In this document: one piece after another, positions 8,616 through 17,463 of the stretch | How the letters are laid out: every line of letters begins with the position of its first letter | Position numbering within the stretch: position 1 is the first letter of the stretch | Source: Mollicutes bacterium Phil14 | GTDB taxonomy: Bacteria > Bacillota_I > Bacilli_A > ML615J-28 > CAG-698 | Direction of reading: 5' to 3' | Length of the DNA: 64,000 nt | Assembly (NCBI GenBank): GCA_001940985.1 | Contig: MSHB01000022.1 | Location: 133,724-197,723 of the forward strand | Position numbers and translations under genes: made by a program | The notes under the pieces: model-generated | Databases searched by the model: none | What the model saw: the letters and a program-made list of their open reading frames with translations, nothing else | What the model was told of the DNA's origin: nothing

Positions 8616-8661
8616 AATATATTACCCCTCCATTGCTTCACTAGTATAATATGCATTATTT

Positions 8662-10419
8662 TTATGAGGGGTTATATATTTTTAATATTTCTTTTTGTTG
8701 CTCTTCGCTTAAATTAATTTTCTTAAGTTCTTCAGCAAAATTATAACTACCTAAAATACTTAAAACTTTTTGTTTTTTAATAGGTCCTATACCTTTTATT
8801 TTATCTAGGCTTGAAGCAAAAGTGTTTTTCCCATGCAATTGATGATGAAAACTAATTGCATAGCGATGTACTTCATCTTGAATATTTTCTAAAAGCAAAA
8901 AGATTTTGCTTTTTTTATCTAAAAAGATTTCTTCATCTTGATACAATAAGTGATCGCTATGATGGTTTGTATCTTTTACCATACCCAAGAGTGGAATATT
9001 TAAATCAAGTTTTTGTAAAGCCTCTTTACTAGCTTCTACTTGACCATGACCTCCATCAATTAAGATTAAATCAGGCATAGCTTTGTTTTCATCTTTTAAT
9101 CTAGAATACCTACGAGTAATCACTTCATACATTGTTTTAACATCATCGCTTCCACTTACAGTTTTCACTTTAAATTTGCGATAACCTTTAGGATTTTTTA
9201 CTCCATCAACATAACTTACCATTGCACTAACACTACTTGTTCCTTGAATATTAGAATTATCAAATGCCTCTATTGTATGTATTGAAGCTATATTCAAAAT
9301 CTTTTCTAATTCTTTTATTGCACCTAGTGTTCTTTCATATTTATTATTCTCTCTTTTTAAAAGAACATCTACTTTTTCTTTAGCATTTTCTGTTACCAAA
9401 TTAACCAGTTCTTTTTTCTTTCCTTTTTTTGGAAAATATATTTTATTTTTTATTCTTTCATCAACAAAAGAAACATCTACATCTGGCAAAAGTATTTCCT
9501 TAGGTAAGGGGTTATTATATACAAAATAAAATTGTCCTAAAAAATCAACAAACATTTCGCTAGCATCTTCCATAACCTCAAATAAGAAACCATTACGCTC
9601 TACCATTTTATTAGAGCGAATATGGAAAACTTGAATGCTAATATAACCATCCTTTTCAACATATCCAAAAATATCAGTATCTAACATTTCAACTTCCATT
9701 TTTTGTTTTTCTGAAATTATTTCTAGACTCTTTATTATATTAAGATATTCTTTAGCTTTTTCAAATTCTAATTTATCGCTAGCCTCATACATCAAGGACT
9801 TTAATCTTTTTATCTCATCAGTAACATTACCTTTTAGAAAATGATTAATCTTATTAGTTATTGCTTCATATTCTTCTTCTTTAATATCATTTATACAAGG
9901 TGCAAGGCATTGTCCTAAATGGTAATACAAGCATTCTTTCTTTGGTATTTTATAACATTTTCTCAAAGGATAGATTTTATTTAACAACTCCACAACTTCT
10001 TTTGCGGCTAAAGCATTAGGATATGGACCATAATATTTTGCTTTTTTGTTTAAATCTCTAGTATAATAAATTCGAGGGTTTTTCTCATTTGATATGCAAA
10101 TATATGGATATCTCTTATCATCCATTAACATTATATTATACTTAGGATGATGTTTCTTTATAAGATTCATTTCTAAAATAAAAGCTTCAGTTTCACTACC
10201 TGTAATAATATATTCAAAGTCATTAACCATACTAACCATTTTTGTAGTTTTAGCATCATGACTTCCAACAAAATAGCTCTTAACACGATTAGCTAATATC
10301 TTAGCTTTACCAACATATATTATTTTCCCATTTGCATTTTTCATTAGATAGCAACCAGGCTTTTTTGGCAATTCTTTTAATTTCTCTTTAATCTTATTTT
10401 TGATATCAACACTATTCAA
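8662..10419 (-). CDS. uvrC: Excinuclease ABC subunit C
   Basis: A 585-residue UvrC, the dual-incision endonuclease of nucleotide excision repair. N-terminal GIY-YIG domain: KKPGCYLM...IIYVGKAKILANRVKSYF. The Cys cluster KCYKIPKKECLYYHLGQCLAPC and a UvrB-interacting helix around LEFEKAKEYLNIIKSLE follow. The C-terminal RNase H-like nuclease has FDNSNIQGTSSVSAMV, and an HhH region LDKIKGIGPIKKQKVLSIL ends the protein. I prefer TTG 10419, eight bases after AGAGG; the GTG at 10428 would overlap that ribosome binding site. It is separated from the rbfA operon by a terminator. Confidence 0.95.
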   Translation of the reverse strand: MNSVDIKNKIKEKLKELPKKPGCYLMKNANGKIIYVGKAKILANRVKSYFVGSHDAKTTKMVSMVNDFEYIITGSETEAFILEMNLIKKHHPKYNIMLMDDKRYPYICISNEKNPRIYYTRDLNKKAKYYGPYPNALAAKEVVELLNKIYPLRKCYKIPKKECLYYHLGQCLAPCINDIKEEEYEAITNKINHFLKGNVTDEIKRLKSLMYEASDKLEFEKAKEYLNIIKSLEIISEKQKMEVEMLDTDIFGYVEKDGYISIQVFHIRSNKMVERNGFLFEVMEDASEMFVDFLGQFYFVYNNPLPKEILLPDVDVSFVDERIKNKIYFPKKGKKKELVNLVTENAKEKVDVLLKRENNKYERTLGAIKELEKILNIASIHTIEAFDNSNIQGTSSVSAMVSYVDGVKNPKGYRKFKVKTVSGSDDVKTMYEVITRRYSRLKDENKAMPDLILIDGGHGQVEASKEALQKLDLNIPLLGMVKDTNHHSDHLLYQDEEIFLDKKSKIFLLLENIQDEVHRYAISFHHQLHGKNTFASSLDKIKGIGPIKKQKVLSILGSYNFAEELKKINLSEEQQKEILKIYNPS

Positions 10420-10440
10420 ACAAGACACCTCTTCTTAAAA

Positions 10441-10462
10441 AAAGCCATATAAATATGGCTTT
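10441..10462 (-). terminator. Intrinsic terminator of the rimP-rbfA operon
   Basis: On the minus strand AAAGCCATA pairs with TATGGCTTT and is followed by a run of T. It starts right at the rbfA stop codon. Confidence 0.85.
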
Positions 10463-10800
10463 TATAAATTCAAATTTTTCAATATATTTTCAATTTTATC
10501 TCCATATTCTAAAGATTCATCATATTTAAATCTTAAATCAGGTATTTTTTTTACTTGTAGCACTTTTCCTAAATGACCTCTAATCATTCCTTTGGCTTCT
10601 TCTAGATTAGTGCTTGTTGCAAGTTTTTGCTCTTCATTACCAAAAACTGTAAAATACACAGTTGCAATTGATAAATCATTAGTCAATCTTACATTAGTGA
10701 TTGTAACATATTTTAATCTTTCATCCTTTGCTTCTAAAAGCAAGAATGATCCGATTTCACGAATTATAATTTTTTCCAAACGTTCTTGCTTAAAACTCAT
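10462..10800 (-). CDS. rbfA: 30S ribosome-binding factor A
   Basis: A 112-residue protein with the RbfA KH-like fold, needed for late 30S maturation and cold adaptation. Recognisable segments: RLEKIIIREIGSFLL, YVTITNVRLTNDLSIATVYFTVFG, and the C-terminal KIPDLRFKYDESLEYGDKIENILKN. The length is typical. It is the last gene of the rimP-nusA-ylxR-ylxQ-infB-rbfA operon, eight bases after infB, and abuts the terminator. Confidence 0.93.
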   Translation of the reverse strand: MSFKQERLEKIIIREIGSFLLLEAKDERLKYVTITNVRLTNDLSIATVYFTVFGNEEQKLATSTNLEEAKGMIRGHLGKVLQVKKIPDLRFKYDESLEYGDKIENILKNLNL

Positions 10801-10808
10801 ATTATTAC

Positions 10809-13061
10809 CTACTTAACTTTTTCCATAATATAGGCTTCAATGCGATCTCCTTCTTTGATATCATTATAGTTTTCAATTGTTAAACCGCATTCATAACCAT
10901 TTTTAACTTCTTTAACATCATCTTTAAATCTCTTAAGTGAAGATAGTTTTCCTTCATAAATTACTATGCTATCACGAATAAGACGAATATCTGAATTTCT
11001 AGTAATCATACCACTAGTGATATAGCAACCAGCAATTGTTCCGACTTTACTAGCTTTAAATATACTTCTTACTTCTGCTTCACCAATTACTTTTTCTTCA
11101 AATACTGGGTCTAACATACCTTTCATAGCAGCTTCAATATCTTCTAGTAATTTATATATTATGTTATATAAACGAATTTCTACAGACTTCTCTTTAGCAG
11201 ATTGCATGATTGAAGCATTAGGGCGAATATTAAAACCAATAATAATTGATTTTGAAGCTATTGCTAAAGTTATATCAGTTTCTGTAACTGTTCCAACACT
11301 AGCTCTAACAACATTAATTTTTACACCTTCAACATTAACTTTTTCTAAAGAACCTTTTAAAGCTTCAACTGAACCTTGAACATCAGCTTTAATTATTAAA
11401 TTTAATTCTTTTTGTGAATCATCTAAAGCATCAAACAAGCTTGCAAGCGATACTTGCTTATTACTATTTTTCTCTAAATTGAAAGCTCTCATACTTCTTT
11501 CTTCACTAATCAATCTAGCAGTTTTTTCATCGTCAAATACCATGAATCTATCTCCAGCTTGAGGTACATCTACTAATCCTGTAACCTCAACAGCTTTTGA
11601 TGGACCAGCACTTTTCAAATTTGCTTTAGTTTCATCTTGCATTGCTCTTATTTTACCATAAGTATTACCAACAACTACAGGATCTCCAACTTTAATAGTT
11701 CCATTTTTAACAAGTAAAGTAGCAACAGGTCCACGTCCTTTATCAAGTTTAGCTTCTATTACCATACCCATACCTAAACGATTAGGATTAGCACGATAAT
11801 TTTCCATTTCAGCAGTTAAAACTATCATTTCTAGTAAATCATCAACGCCTTTACCAGTAAGAGCTGAAATTGGAACAAAGATTGTATTTCCTCCCCATTC
11901 TTCAGCAATCAAATTATATTGTGATAATTCTTGTTTGATTTTATCAACATTTGCACCTGGTTTATCCATTTTGTTAACAGCAACTATAATTGGCACTTTG
12001 GCAGCTTGAGCATGATCTATAGCCTCTCTAGTTTGTGGCATTACACCATCATCAGCAGCAACCACTAAAACAACTATATCCGTAATCTCTGCTCCTCTTG
12101 CTCTCATTTCTGTAAATGCTGCATGTCCTGGAGTGTCAATAAATGTGATATATTTATCTTTTTTCTTTACTTGATAAGCACCAATGTGCTGAGTGATTCC
12201 ACCAGCTTCACTTTGAGTAACTTTAGAATTTCTAATTGTATCTAGTAAAGTTGTTTTACCATGGTCAACATGTCCCATAATTGTTACAATTGGAGGTCGA
12301 TCAACTAATTCACTTTCATCATCTTCAATAACTAAATCTTCAAATTTTGTTATATCTTCAGAAACTTTATCTTTTAAAGTATATCCAAATTCATCTGCTA
12401 AAATTTCAATAATATCTCTATCTAGAACTTCTGTTGCAGATATCATATAACCCATTTCAACTAGTTTTCTAACTATATCCCCATAGTTTTTTCCTAAGCC
12501 TTCAGCAATTTGAGCAGGGCTCATTCCTGGAACATAATACAAAACATTGTTTTGTTCTTTCTTCTTATCGCCAACATTTGCTTGACGATTTTCTTTTTTA
12601 TTATTTTTTTTCTTTTTTACATTTTTAATTCTTGTATACTCTTTTTCTTTAGTTACATAATCATTATAAGAATCATCGTATACTCTAGTTAATTCAACCT
12701 CAACTTCAGTCTTTTTATTTTCTTCTTTTTTAGGTTCTTTATTAACTTTATTTTCTACCTTTTTTGGCGCATCATTTTTCTTACTTTCTTCTTTTTTAGG
12801 ACTATTATTTTCAAAAGTCTTTTCTTTTGGTTTTTCTACTTGTTGAGGTTTTTCTTTAATCAATTCTTTCTTTGTTTCCTTAACTTCAACTTTTTTTGCT
12901 TTAATTGGTTTGATTTCAACCTTATATAATTTGCTTAATTTCTTAATTACATCAGCAGGAATTTCTGTATCAATATTTGCATCAATACCAACATTTTGTA
13001 ATTTCTTTAAAAGTTCTGCTTCTGAAACTTTCAACACTTCTAATATTTCTTTAACTTTCAT
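10809..13061 (-). CDS. infB: Translation initiation factor IF-2
   Basis: 750 residues. The N-terminus is a small IF2_N domain ([19 protein letters not shown]), then a Lys/Glu-rich linker (about 60-165) and a second IF2_N domain ([15 protein letters not shown]). The GTPase has G1 [10 protein letters not shown]3 DTPGHAAF, G4 NKMDKPGA and G5 SALTGKGV, followed by domains II-IV. It brings initiator tRNA to the 30S subunit. I chose ATG 13061, seven bases after GAGGTG; an in-frame GTG at 13076 overlaps that site. Middle of the nusA-infB operon. Confidence 0.96.
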   Translation of the reverse strand: MKVKEILEVLKVSEAELLKKLQNVGIDANIDTEIPADVIKKLSKLYKVEIKPIKAKKVEVKETKKELIKEKPQQVEKPKEKTFENNSPKKEESKKNDAPKKVENKVNKEPKKEENKKTEVEVELTRVYDDSYNDYVTKEKEYTRIKNVKKKKNNKKENRQANVGDKKKEQNNVLYYVPGMSPAQIAEGLGKNYGDIVRKLVEMGYMISATEVLDRDIIEILADEFGYTLKDKVSEDITKFEDLVIEDDESELVDRPPIVTIMGHVDHGKTTLLDTIRNSKVTQSEAGGITQHIGAYQVKKKDKYITFIDTPGHAAFTEMRARGAEITDIVVLVVAADDGVMPQTREAIDHAQAAKVPIIVAVNKMDKPGANVDKIKQELSQYNLIAEEWGGNTIFVPISALTGKGVDDLLEMIVLTAEMENYRANPNRLGMGMVIEAKLDKGRGPVATLLVKNGTIKVGDPVVVGNTYGKIRAMQDETKANLKSAGPSKAVEVTGLVDVPQAGDRFMVFDDEKTARLISEERSMRAFNLEKNSNKQVSLASLFDALDDSQKELNLIIKADVQGSVEALKGSLEKVNVEGVKINVVRASVGTVTETDITLAIASKSIIIGFNIRPNASIMQSAKEKSVEIRLYNIIYKLLEDIEAAMKGMLDPVFEEKVIGEAEVRSIFKASKVGTIAGCYITSGMITRNSDIRLIRDSIVIYEGKLSSLKRFKDDVKEVKNGYECGLTIENYNDIKEGDRIEAYIMEKVK

Positions 13062-13072
13062 AAAAATACACC

Positions 13073-13387
13073 TCACTTCAAAATTTTAACTAAGGCTTCA
13101 TAAAAACCTTGATCTGTAAGCGCCAAAATTTTAACTAATGGTCTACCAATTGCTCTAGACAACTCATCAGTAGAAAAATCTCTATTAATCATAGTGTTAT
13201 AAAAGAAACACTTTTTATCTATTCTATCAATTGTTTTAAGCGACGCATCATTAGCCACAAAAACTATTTTGCATTTCCCACTTTTCAAAGCAAAAATAAC
13301 ATTTTCTTCACCATTGATAACTTTTTTTGCTTTGTATGCAAGTCCTAGCAAATTTAACACTTTAGTATTATCAGTCAATACTATCAC
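13073..13387 (-). CDS. ylxQ: L7Ae-family ribosomal/K-turn-binding protein YlxQ
   Basis: A 104-residue member of the L7Ae/L30e/S12e fold, which binds kink-turn RNA. Seen: [40 protein letters not shown] and the helix [19 protein letters not shown]. Position between ylxR and infB is the conserved Bacillota arrangement. The GTG start overlaps the ylxR tail; a TTG at 13378, five bases after AGGTGA, is a possible alternative start. Confidence 0.88.
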   Translation of the reverse strand: MIVLTDNTKVLNLLGLAYKAKKVINGEENVIFALKSGKCKIVFVANDASLKTIDRIDKKCFFYNTMINRDFSTDELSRAIGRPLVKILALTDQGFYEALVKILK

Positions 13388-13646
13388 CTAACATTTTTAA
13401 TAATCTTTCATAAATTTCATCAGGTACAGCAACTTCCAAATGCTTATCTAAAATTTTTTTCTTCTTAGCAATTTCTATTGCTTTTTTAGTTTTGCTTAAA
13501 TAAGCACCACGACCATTCATTTTTCCCACTTCATCGATTTCAACACTACCTAAAGGAGTTCTGACAATTCTAAACATCTCTTTTTTAGGATATTGTTCGT
13601 TTGTGGCAACGCACTTCCTTAGAGGGATTTTCTTAGGTTTATTCAT
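13371..13646 (-). CDS. ylxR: YlxR (DUF448) RNA-binding protein
   Basis: A 91-residue small basic protein. The family signature RKCVATNEQYPKKEMFRIVR and the GRGAYLSKT loop, implicated in nucleic-acid binding, are clear. In B. subtilis and clostridia ylxR sits between nusA and ylxQ as here; proposed roles include regulation of gene expression and RNase P modulation. It starts 12 bases after nusA and overlaps ylxQ by up to 17 bases. Confidence 0.9.
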   Translation of the reverse strand: MNKPKKIPLRKCVATNEQYPKKEMFRIVRTPLGSVEIDEVGKMNGRGAYLSKTKKAIEIAKKKKILDKHLEVAVPDEIYERLLKMLGDSID

Positions 13647-13658
13647 CCTAAATACCTC

Positions 13659-14738
13659 CTATTTTTGAATTACATTATAAGTAAACTTAATACCTTCTTT
13701 TGTTGCATCAGAAAGTTTTTTAATATCAATTTTCCAATCAACTGCATAAGCAGCAAGACGAGCATTTTGTCCACTTCTACCTATAGCAAGAGAATATTGA
13801 TCATCTCTTACAATTACTAAAGCTTTCTTAGTTTTCAAATCTGGTATAACACTTAAAGTTTTAGCAGGTAGTAATGCTTCAGCTATTAATTCAACCGGAT
13901 TATCTTTCCATGTGAAGATATCAATTTTTTCATTGTTTAAAGCTTCATTAATACTCTTAATTCTTAAACCACCTTGGCCAACGCAAGCACCTTTAGGATC
14001 AAGATTAGGTTTAAGTGCTAAAACACCAATCTTTGTTCTACTACCAGGGTCACGAGATATACCCATTATTTCAATTGAACCATCAGCAATTTCAGGAATA
14101 GTTATTTCAAACAATCTCTTAACTATCTCTTTACTAGTTCTTGATAAGAATACTTTTGGACCTTTAGTAGATTTATCAACTCTTGAAATATATACTTTTT
14201 TCTCAGTACCAGGAATAAATTCTTCATTAGGTAATCCTTCAGCAAGTGGCATATTTGCTTCGCAGTTTTTCCCAATATCAAAAGTAACAAAAGCATCATT
14301 TACTACTATTACTCTAGCATTGATTATTTCACCAACTTTGTTAGAGAAGAATTCATAAGCTTCCTCTCTTTCTAATTCTTTAAGACCGCTTAATAAAGCT
14401 TGTTTGAATTTACTTGCACTCTTTCTACCAAACTTTTCAAGTTTAACTTCTGTTTTTATTTCTTGACCAACTTTAATTTTTGGTTTAATAAGTTGTGCTT
14501 CTTCTAATAATATTTCACCTTTATTTCCTTCAGTTAATTCACTTACTACATAACGATGATCAACTACTTTGATTTTCTTTTTATCAAAGTCTACTTCCAT
14601 TTTTATTTCGCCTTTATATTCTGTATCACGGCAAGCTACGGCAAGAGCAGTTTCAACTTTTTCTAAAACAGCATTTATATCCAAACCTCTTTCAAATGCA
14701 ATACTTTCTAATGATTCAAAAAAATTCTTACTAGTCAT
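13659..14738 (-). CDS. nusA: Transcription termination/antitermination factor NusA
   Basis: A 359-residue NusA in the short Gram-positive form, without the acidic repeats of enterobacterial NusA. Order: N-terminal RNA-polymerase-binding domain (FFESLESIAFERGLDINAVLEKVETAL), S1 domain around GEIINARVIVVNDAFVTFDI (about 135-200), then two KH domains with GACVGQGGLRIKSINEALNNE and AIGRSGQNARLAAYAVDW. It modulates pausing and intrinsic termination, relevant to the many U-tract terminators and the riboswitches here. It starts nine bases after rimP. Confidence 0.95.
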   Translation of the reverse strand: MTSKNFFESLESIAFERGLDINAVLEKVETALAVACRDTEYKGEIKMEVDFDKKKIKVVDHRYVVSELTEGNKGEILLEEAQLIKPKIKVGQEIKTEVKLEKFGRKSASKFKQALLSGLKELEREEAYEFFSNKVGEIINARVIVVNDAFVTFDIGKNCEANMPLAEGLPNEEFIPGTEKKVYISRVDKSTKGPKVFLSRTSKEIVKRLFEITIPEIADGSIEIMGISRDPGSRTKIGVLALKPNLDPKGACVGQGGLRIKSINEALNNEKIDIFTWKDNPVELIAEALLPAKTLSVIPDLKTKKALVIVRDDQYSLAIGRSGQNARLAAYAVDWKIDIKKLSDATKEGIKFTYNVIQK

Positions 14739-14747
14739 ATTTTCCTC

Positions 14748-15221
14748 CTAAAACTTAACTGCCATTCGCACTTTACTAGTTATTTTTTTATCTATTGTTA
14801 TTTTCTTATGACGACCTTTAATTAAACAATCTAAAACAAAAGTGTTTCCATCGTAGCTTTCTAAGTCACCATATATTTCTTTCATATTTTCTACTTTTTC
14901 ATATGTCTTAATACAAATATACTCACCAATAGCATTAATTATATCTTCTTCTTTTTTTAATTCTCTTTCTAATCCTGCACTAGACACTTCTAAAAAATAT
15001 TCTTCATCTATAAAATCTTCTCTATCCAAAGCATCACTGATTTTTTCATTTAAAGCAGTAGCTTCATCAATCGTTAATCCACCTTTAGAATCTGCAATTA
15101 TTCTTAAAATTCTACTCCCATTTTCCTTAACAAAAGAAACTTCTAAAATCTCTAGATTTAATTCTTCTGCACACTTTTTAGCTAATTTTTCACTTCTAAT
15201 TTCAATTTCATTCATAAGCAT
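14748..15221 (-). CDS. rimP: Ribosome maturation factor RimP
   Basis: A 157-residue protein for 30S assembly. The N-terminal domain has LNLEILEVSFVKENGSRILRIIADSKGGLTIDEATALNEKISDAL and EEYFLEVSSAGLERELKK; the C-terminal Sm-like domain ends at KVRMAVKF. First gene of the operon behind a consensus promoter. The start region is unusual: ATG 15221 lies six bases after a stable hairpin and neither it nor the in-frame ATG at 15215 has a proper ribosome binding site, so initiation may be hairpin-controlled. Confidence 0.92.
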   Translation of the reverse strand: MLMNEIEIRSEKLAKKCAEELNLEILEVSFVKENGSRILRIIADSKGGLTIDEATALNEKISDALDREDFIDEEYFLEVSSAGLERELKKEEDIINAIGEYICIKTYEKVENMKEIYGDLESYDGNTFVLDCLIKGRHKKITIDKKITSKVRMAVKF

Positions 15222-15227
15222 TTTTAA

Positions 15228-15250
15228 AGGAGTGAGATTAACTCACTCCT
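15228..15250 (-). promoter_or_regulatory. Leader hairpin abutting the rimP start
   Basis: A perfect 9-bp inverted repeat, AGGAGTGAG / CTCACTCCT with a five-base loop, fills most of the roughly 45-base 5' leader. The only Shine-Dalgarno-like bases (AGGAG) are inside its 5' arm. There is no U-tract after it on either strand, so it is more likely a regulatory or protein-binding structure than a terminator. Confidence 0.6.
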
Positions 15251-15270
15251 AGTTTTCACTTTCTACCTAC

Positions 15271-15299
15271 ATTATACTATAATTACAATATAATGTCAA
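15271..15299 (-). promoter_or_regulatory. Consensus sigma-A promoter of the rimP-nusA-infB operon
   Basis: Minus strand: TTGACA (15294-15299), exactly 17 bases, TATAAT (15271-15276). Both hexamers match consensus perfectly, as expected for a highly expressed translation operon. Confidence 0.9.
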
Positions 15300-15317
15300 T
15301 TGTTTTCATGCTTTGTT

Positions 15318-15649
15318 ATAAAAATAGCAAACTAAAAAGAGTTTTGCTATCCGCCTTTAGATTTCTCTAAAGAAATTTTTGTCTAATGACTGCTAATTTA
15401 TAGCAAGTAGACCACTTTATTAAATATAAAGTTTTTAATTAACATTTGCCAACCACTAGTACATAAAAAGCAAATTTCTTTAACTATATAGGGGGGATGA
15501 TGTATAGTAAACTAAACCACTTTATATATATTAGTCAAAAACTGTTAACTTTTTGTAAAATAAACTAGCACACCTAACTCATCATTTACATAAAGTTCTT
15601 AATTGTTTTTAATTCTTTTTCACCTTGAACTTAACCATCTCCTTAGCCT
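15318..15649 (-). ncRNA. Orphan transcription unit, candidate structured non-coding RNA
   Basis: About 330 bases bracketed by their own promoter (TTGACA, 17 bases, TAAAAT at 15656-15684) and their own intrinsic terminator (15324-15350 plus U-tract). The longest reading frames inside are trivial. Internal pairing is visible: AAGTTC (15593-15598) with GAACTT (15627-15632), and an A5/T5 hairpin at about 15536-15555. It lacks the conserved cores of RNase P RNA, tmRNA and SRP RNA. It could be an unrecognised small RNA of low GC content or a decayed locus. Confidence 0.5.
15324..15350 (-). terminator. Intrinsic terminator of the orphan RNA
   Basis: On the minus strand ATAGCAAAACT pairs with AGTTTGCTAT (one bulged base) and is followed by TTTTT. 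It insulates the rimP promoter from upstream transcription. Confidence 0.75.
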
Positions 15650-15655
15650 AACATA

Positions 15656-15684
15656 ATTTTACAATATTTTTTTATATTTGTCAA
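15656..15684 (-). promoter_or_regulatory. Promoter of the orphan RNA
   Basis: Minus strand TTGACA (15679-15684), 17-base spacer, TAAAAT (15656-15661). It lies downstream of the rRNA methyltransferase gene's stop and points at the gene-free region. Confidence 0.75.
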
Positions 15685-15723
15685 CAAAAAAGATACCAAA
15701 AGAGTTCTTTTCTATATCAAAAT

Positions 15724-16464
15724 CTAATGTTTAGAATAAAAGTAATGCATTATTATTGCTCCACTAATAGCAACATTTAATGATTCTAATTCTTGATTCA
15801 TTTCGATAAAAATATTTTCATCAGTAATACTTAAGATATCTTTTTTTACTCCATTTCCTTCATTTCCTAATATTAAGCCATATGAAGACATCTTTTCATA
15901 ACTTGTTAAATTTTTACCATTTTTAAGTGATGTTCCAAAAACTTTAATATTATGTTTTTTTAATAAAGAAATCATCTCTTTAATATCTTTTTGTACTGTC
16001 TTTACTTTAAACAAAGCTCCCTGACTAGAACGTATTAATTTATCATTATATAAATCTACTGAATCATTAGATAAAACTACTAAATCAATTCCAAATCCTA
16101 AAGCTGATCTTATTAAAGTTCCAATATTACCAGGATCTTGTAAACCATCAAGTAAAAGCACTTTATTAAAGTTTTCATTTTCATTATAAGAAAGATATTT
16201 ACAAACTCCTATTATCATTTGTGGAGTTTCTGAAAATGATAATTTCTTAATAATTTCTTTAGTTACTAAAATATTACTTACACCTTCAACAATATCTTTT
16301 TCGTCAACAATCAAAACTTCAACTAAATTATCTTTAGCTTCTTCAACCAAATGATAACCTTCTACTAAAAATTTCTTTTCAGCATCACGATATTTTTTTA
16401 ACTTTAACTTTGAAAGTTCTTTTATGTAGTTGTTATTTAAAGAATCAATTTTTTTTAACAACAT
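15724..16464 (-). CDS. SpoU/TrmH-family rRNA 2'-O-methyltransferase
   Basis: A 246-residue SPOUT enzyme. The N-terminal substrate-binding domain (EKKFLVEGYHLVEEA) precedes the knotted catalytic domain with motif 1 LLLDGLQDPGNIGTLIRSA, motif 2 LILGNEGNGV and motif 3 LNVAISGAIIMHYF. It matches the RlmB/YsgA-type 23S rRNA guanosine methyltransferases of Firmicutes; the exact target base is not predictable by eye. It follows the small membrane protein gene by nine bases. Confidence 0.88.
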   Translation of the reverse strand: MLLKKIDSLNNNYIKELSKLKLKKYRDAEKKFLVEGYHLVEEAKDNLVEVLIVDEKDIVEGVSNILVTKEIIKKLSFSETPQMIIGVCKYLSYNENENFNKVLLLDGLQDPGNIGTLIRSALGFGIDLVVLSNDSVDLYNDKLIRSSQGALFKVKTVQKDIKEMISLLKKHNIKVFGTSLKNGKNLTSYEKMSSYGLILGNEGNGVKKDILSITDENIFIEMNQELESLNVAISGAIIMHYFYSKH

Positions 16465-16473
16465 TTCTTTCTC

Positions 16474-17052
16474 CTAGAAAAATGAATCAATTACAAAAAG
16501 TATAGATATTAATGACGCAATAAAATGAACACTAATAATAACTATCATTGACCAAAAATTAGTTTTGTTTTTCTTTATAAAACGATAGAAAACTAAATCC
16601 ACTATAAAGTATAAAACAAAATATAATAAATAAATAACAAAAACAATTATCTTTTGTAAAGCGGCATTGCTTACTGCCTTAGCAATAGATGTAAGAAGAG
16701 GTTTAAGCAAAGTTAGATAATATGCACTAACTAATGGTCCTAAAGGATAAACAAGTATTATGAATGCTAAAACTCCCCACGCAATATACCAAATATTTAA
16801 TCTTTCCCAAATGGTATTACTTGCTTCTTTTTTAGAAACATTTTTTAATTCCTTACGCAAAGATTTAATTTCAGTTTTTAATTCTATCATCTTATTATAC
16901 TGTTCTTCAGTCATTTCTTCAACGGGAATATCTTCATAACGCTCAAGTTCAACATCTGCTTCTTGTAAGCGAAATCTCATTTTTTCTTCATCAGTCAATT
17001 CAAGTTTTTCTTCTATAACATCTTGATTTTCTAATTCTTTTTCATCTACCAT
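16474..17052 (-). CDS. Membrane protein with N-terminal coiled coil, unknown function
   Basis: 192 residues. The first 75 are acidic and helical, with a likely coiled coil (EQYNKMIELKTEIKSLRKELKNVSKKE). Four hydrophobic segments follow at about 90-110, 125-140, 143-160 and 170-190. No family was recognised. It probably shares a transcript with the rRNA methyltransferase nine bases downstream, which does not by itself suggest a role. Confidence 0.7.
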   Translation of the reverse strand: MVDEKELENQDVIEEKLELTDEEKMRFRLQEADVELERYEDIPVEEMTEEQYNKMIELKTEIKSLRKELKNVSKKEASNTIWERLNIWYIAWGVLAFIILVYPLGPLVSAYYLTLLKPLLTSIAKAVSNAALQKIIVFVIYLLYFVLYFIVDLVFYRFIKKNKTNFWSMIVIISVHFIASLISILFVIDSFF

Positions 17053-17129
17053 AAGTTTTCTCCTATTATTTTGTATAATTATAATATCATAAAATTAATA
17101 TTTTTTCTACCTTTTTTTAATATTTAAAA

Positions 17130-17150
17130 AATGCTCCTTAAAGAAGCATT
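17130..17150 (-). terminator. Intrinsic terminator after the SASP gene
   Basis: AATGCT / AGCATT stem with T-runs on both sides; on the minus strand it closes the SASP transcript just before the coiled-coil membrane gene. Confidence 0.8.
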
Positions 17151-17169
17151 TTTTATTTTTCAAATTTAA

Positions 17170-17385
17170 TTATCTATTAGTAGTTGAACCTAAACTAGAT
17201 TGAGCTTGTTTTACTAAACGACGAGTAATTTCTCCACCTACTGAACCGTTTTGACGTGCAGTTGCGTCTGGACCTAAATTAACACCGAATTCATTAGCGA
17301 TTTCGTATTTCATTTGTTCGATTGCGTTTTTTGAACCAGGAACCACTAATTTGTTTTTACTTGTGTTGTAAGATGAACCGTTCAT
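17170..17385 (-). CDS. Alpha/beta-type small acid-soluble spore protein
   Basis: A 71-residue SASP, the DNA-coating protein of dormant spores. Signature segments: [53 protein letters not shown], including the conserved EIA/EFG site cut by the Gpr germination protease and the [15 protein letters not shown]-binding motif. Start ATG 17385 lies eight bases after AGGAGG; a GTG at 17394 overlaps that site. Its presence is direct evidence that the lineage forms endospores. An inverted repeat upstream covers part of the ribosome binding site. Confidence 0.95.
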   Translation of the reverse strand: MNGSSYNTSKNKLVVPGSKNAIEQMKYEIANEFGVNLGPDATARQNGSVGGEITRRLVKQAQSSLGSTTNR

Positions 17386-17396
17386 TATTTTCACCT

Positions 17397-17450
17397 CCTG
17401 TCAACATTATTATTGTCTTTTATTTCAAAAATAAACAATAATTTGACAGG
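17397..17450 (-). promoter_or_regulatory. Inverted repeat sequestering the SASP ribosome binding site
   Basis: CCTGTCAA plus ATTATTGT pairs with ACAATAAT plus TTGACAGG, a 16-bp imperfect stem with one four-base bulge. On the transcript its 3' arm includes the first bases of AGGAGG (17394-17399). It fills the gap between thiI and the SASP gene. No U-tract follows, so it does not look like a terminator. Confidence 0.6.
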
Positions 17451-17463
17451 TAAGTTTTACCAA

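Noticed and set aside
12510..12692. Hydrophobic plus-strand frame inside infB
   Set aside because: It is the complement of the Lys/Glu-rich linker of IF-2; such linkers always give false Phe/Ile-rich frames.
15480..15570. Plus-strand 23-codon frame after a run of G near 15491
   Set aside because: No spacing between the G-run and ATG, no promoter on that strand, and the minus-strand promoter and terminator explain the region better.
15318..15649. Assignment of the orphan RNA as RNase P RNA, tmRNA or SRP RNA
   Set aside because: None of their conserved cores (GAGGAAAGTCC, a TTCGA-type T-arm with CCA end, or the GGAAGGAAGCA apical loop) is present on either strand.
15628..15660. Nine-codon ORF after AAGGAG at the 5' end of the orphan RNA
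   Set aside because: The ATG directly abuts AAGGAG with no spacing, and the frame ends after nine codons.
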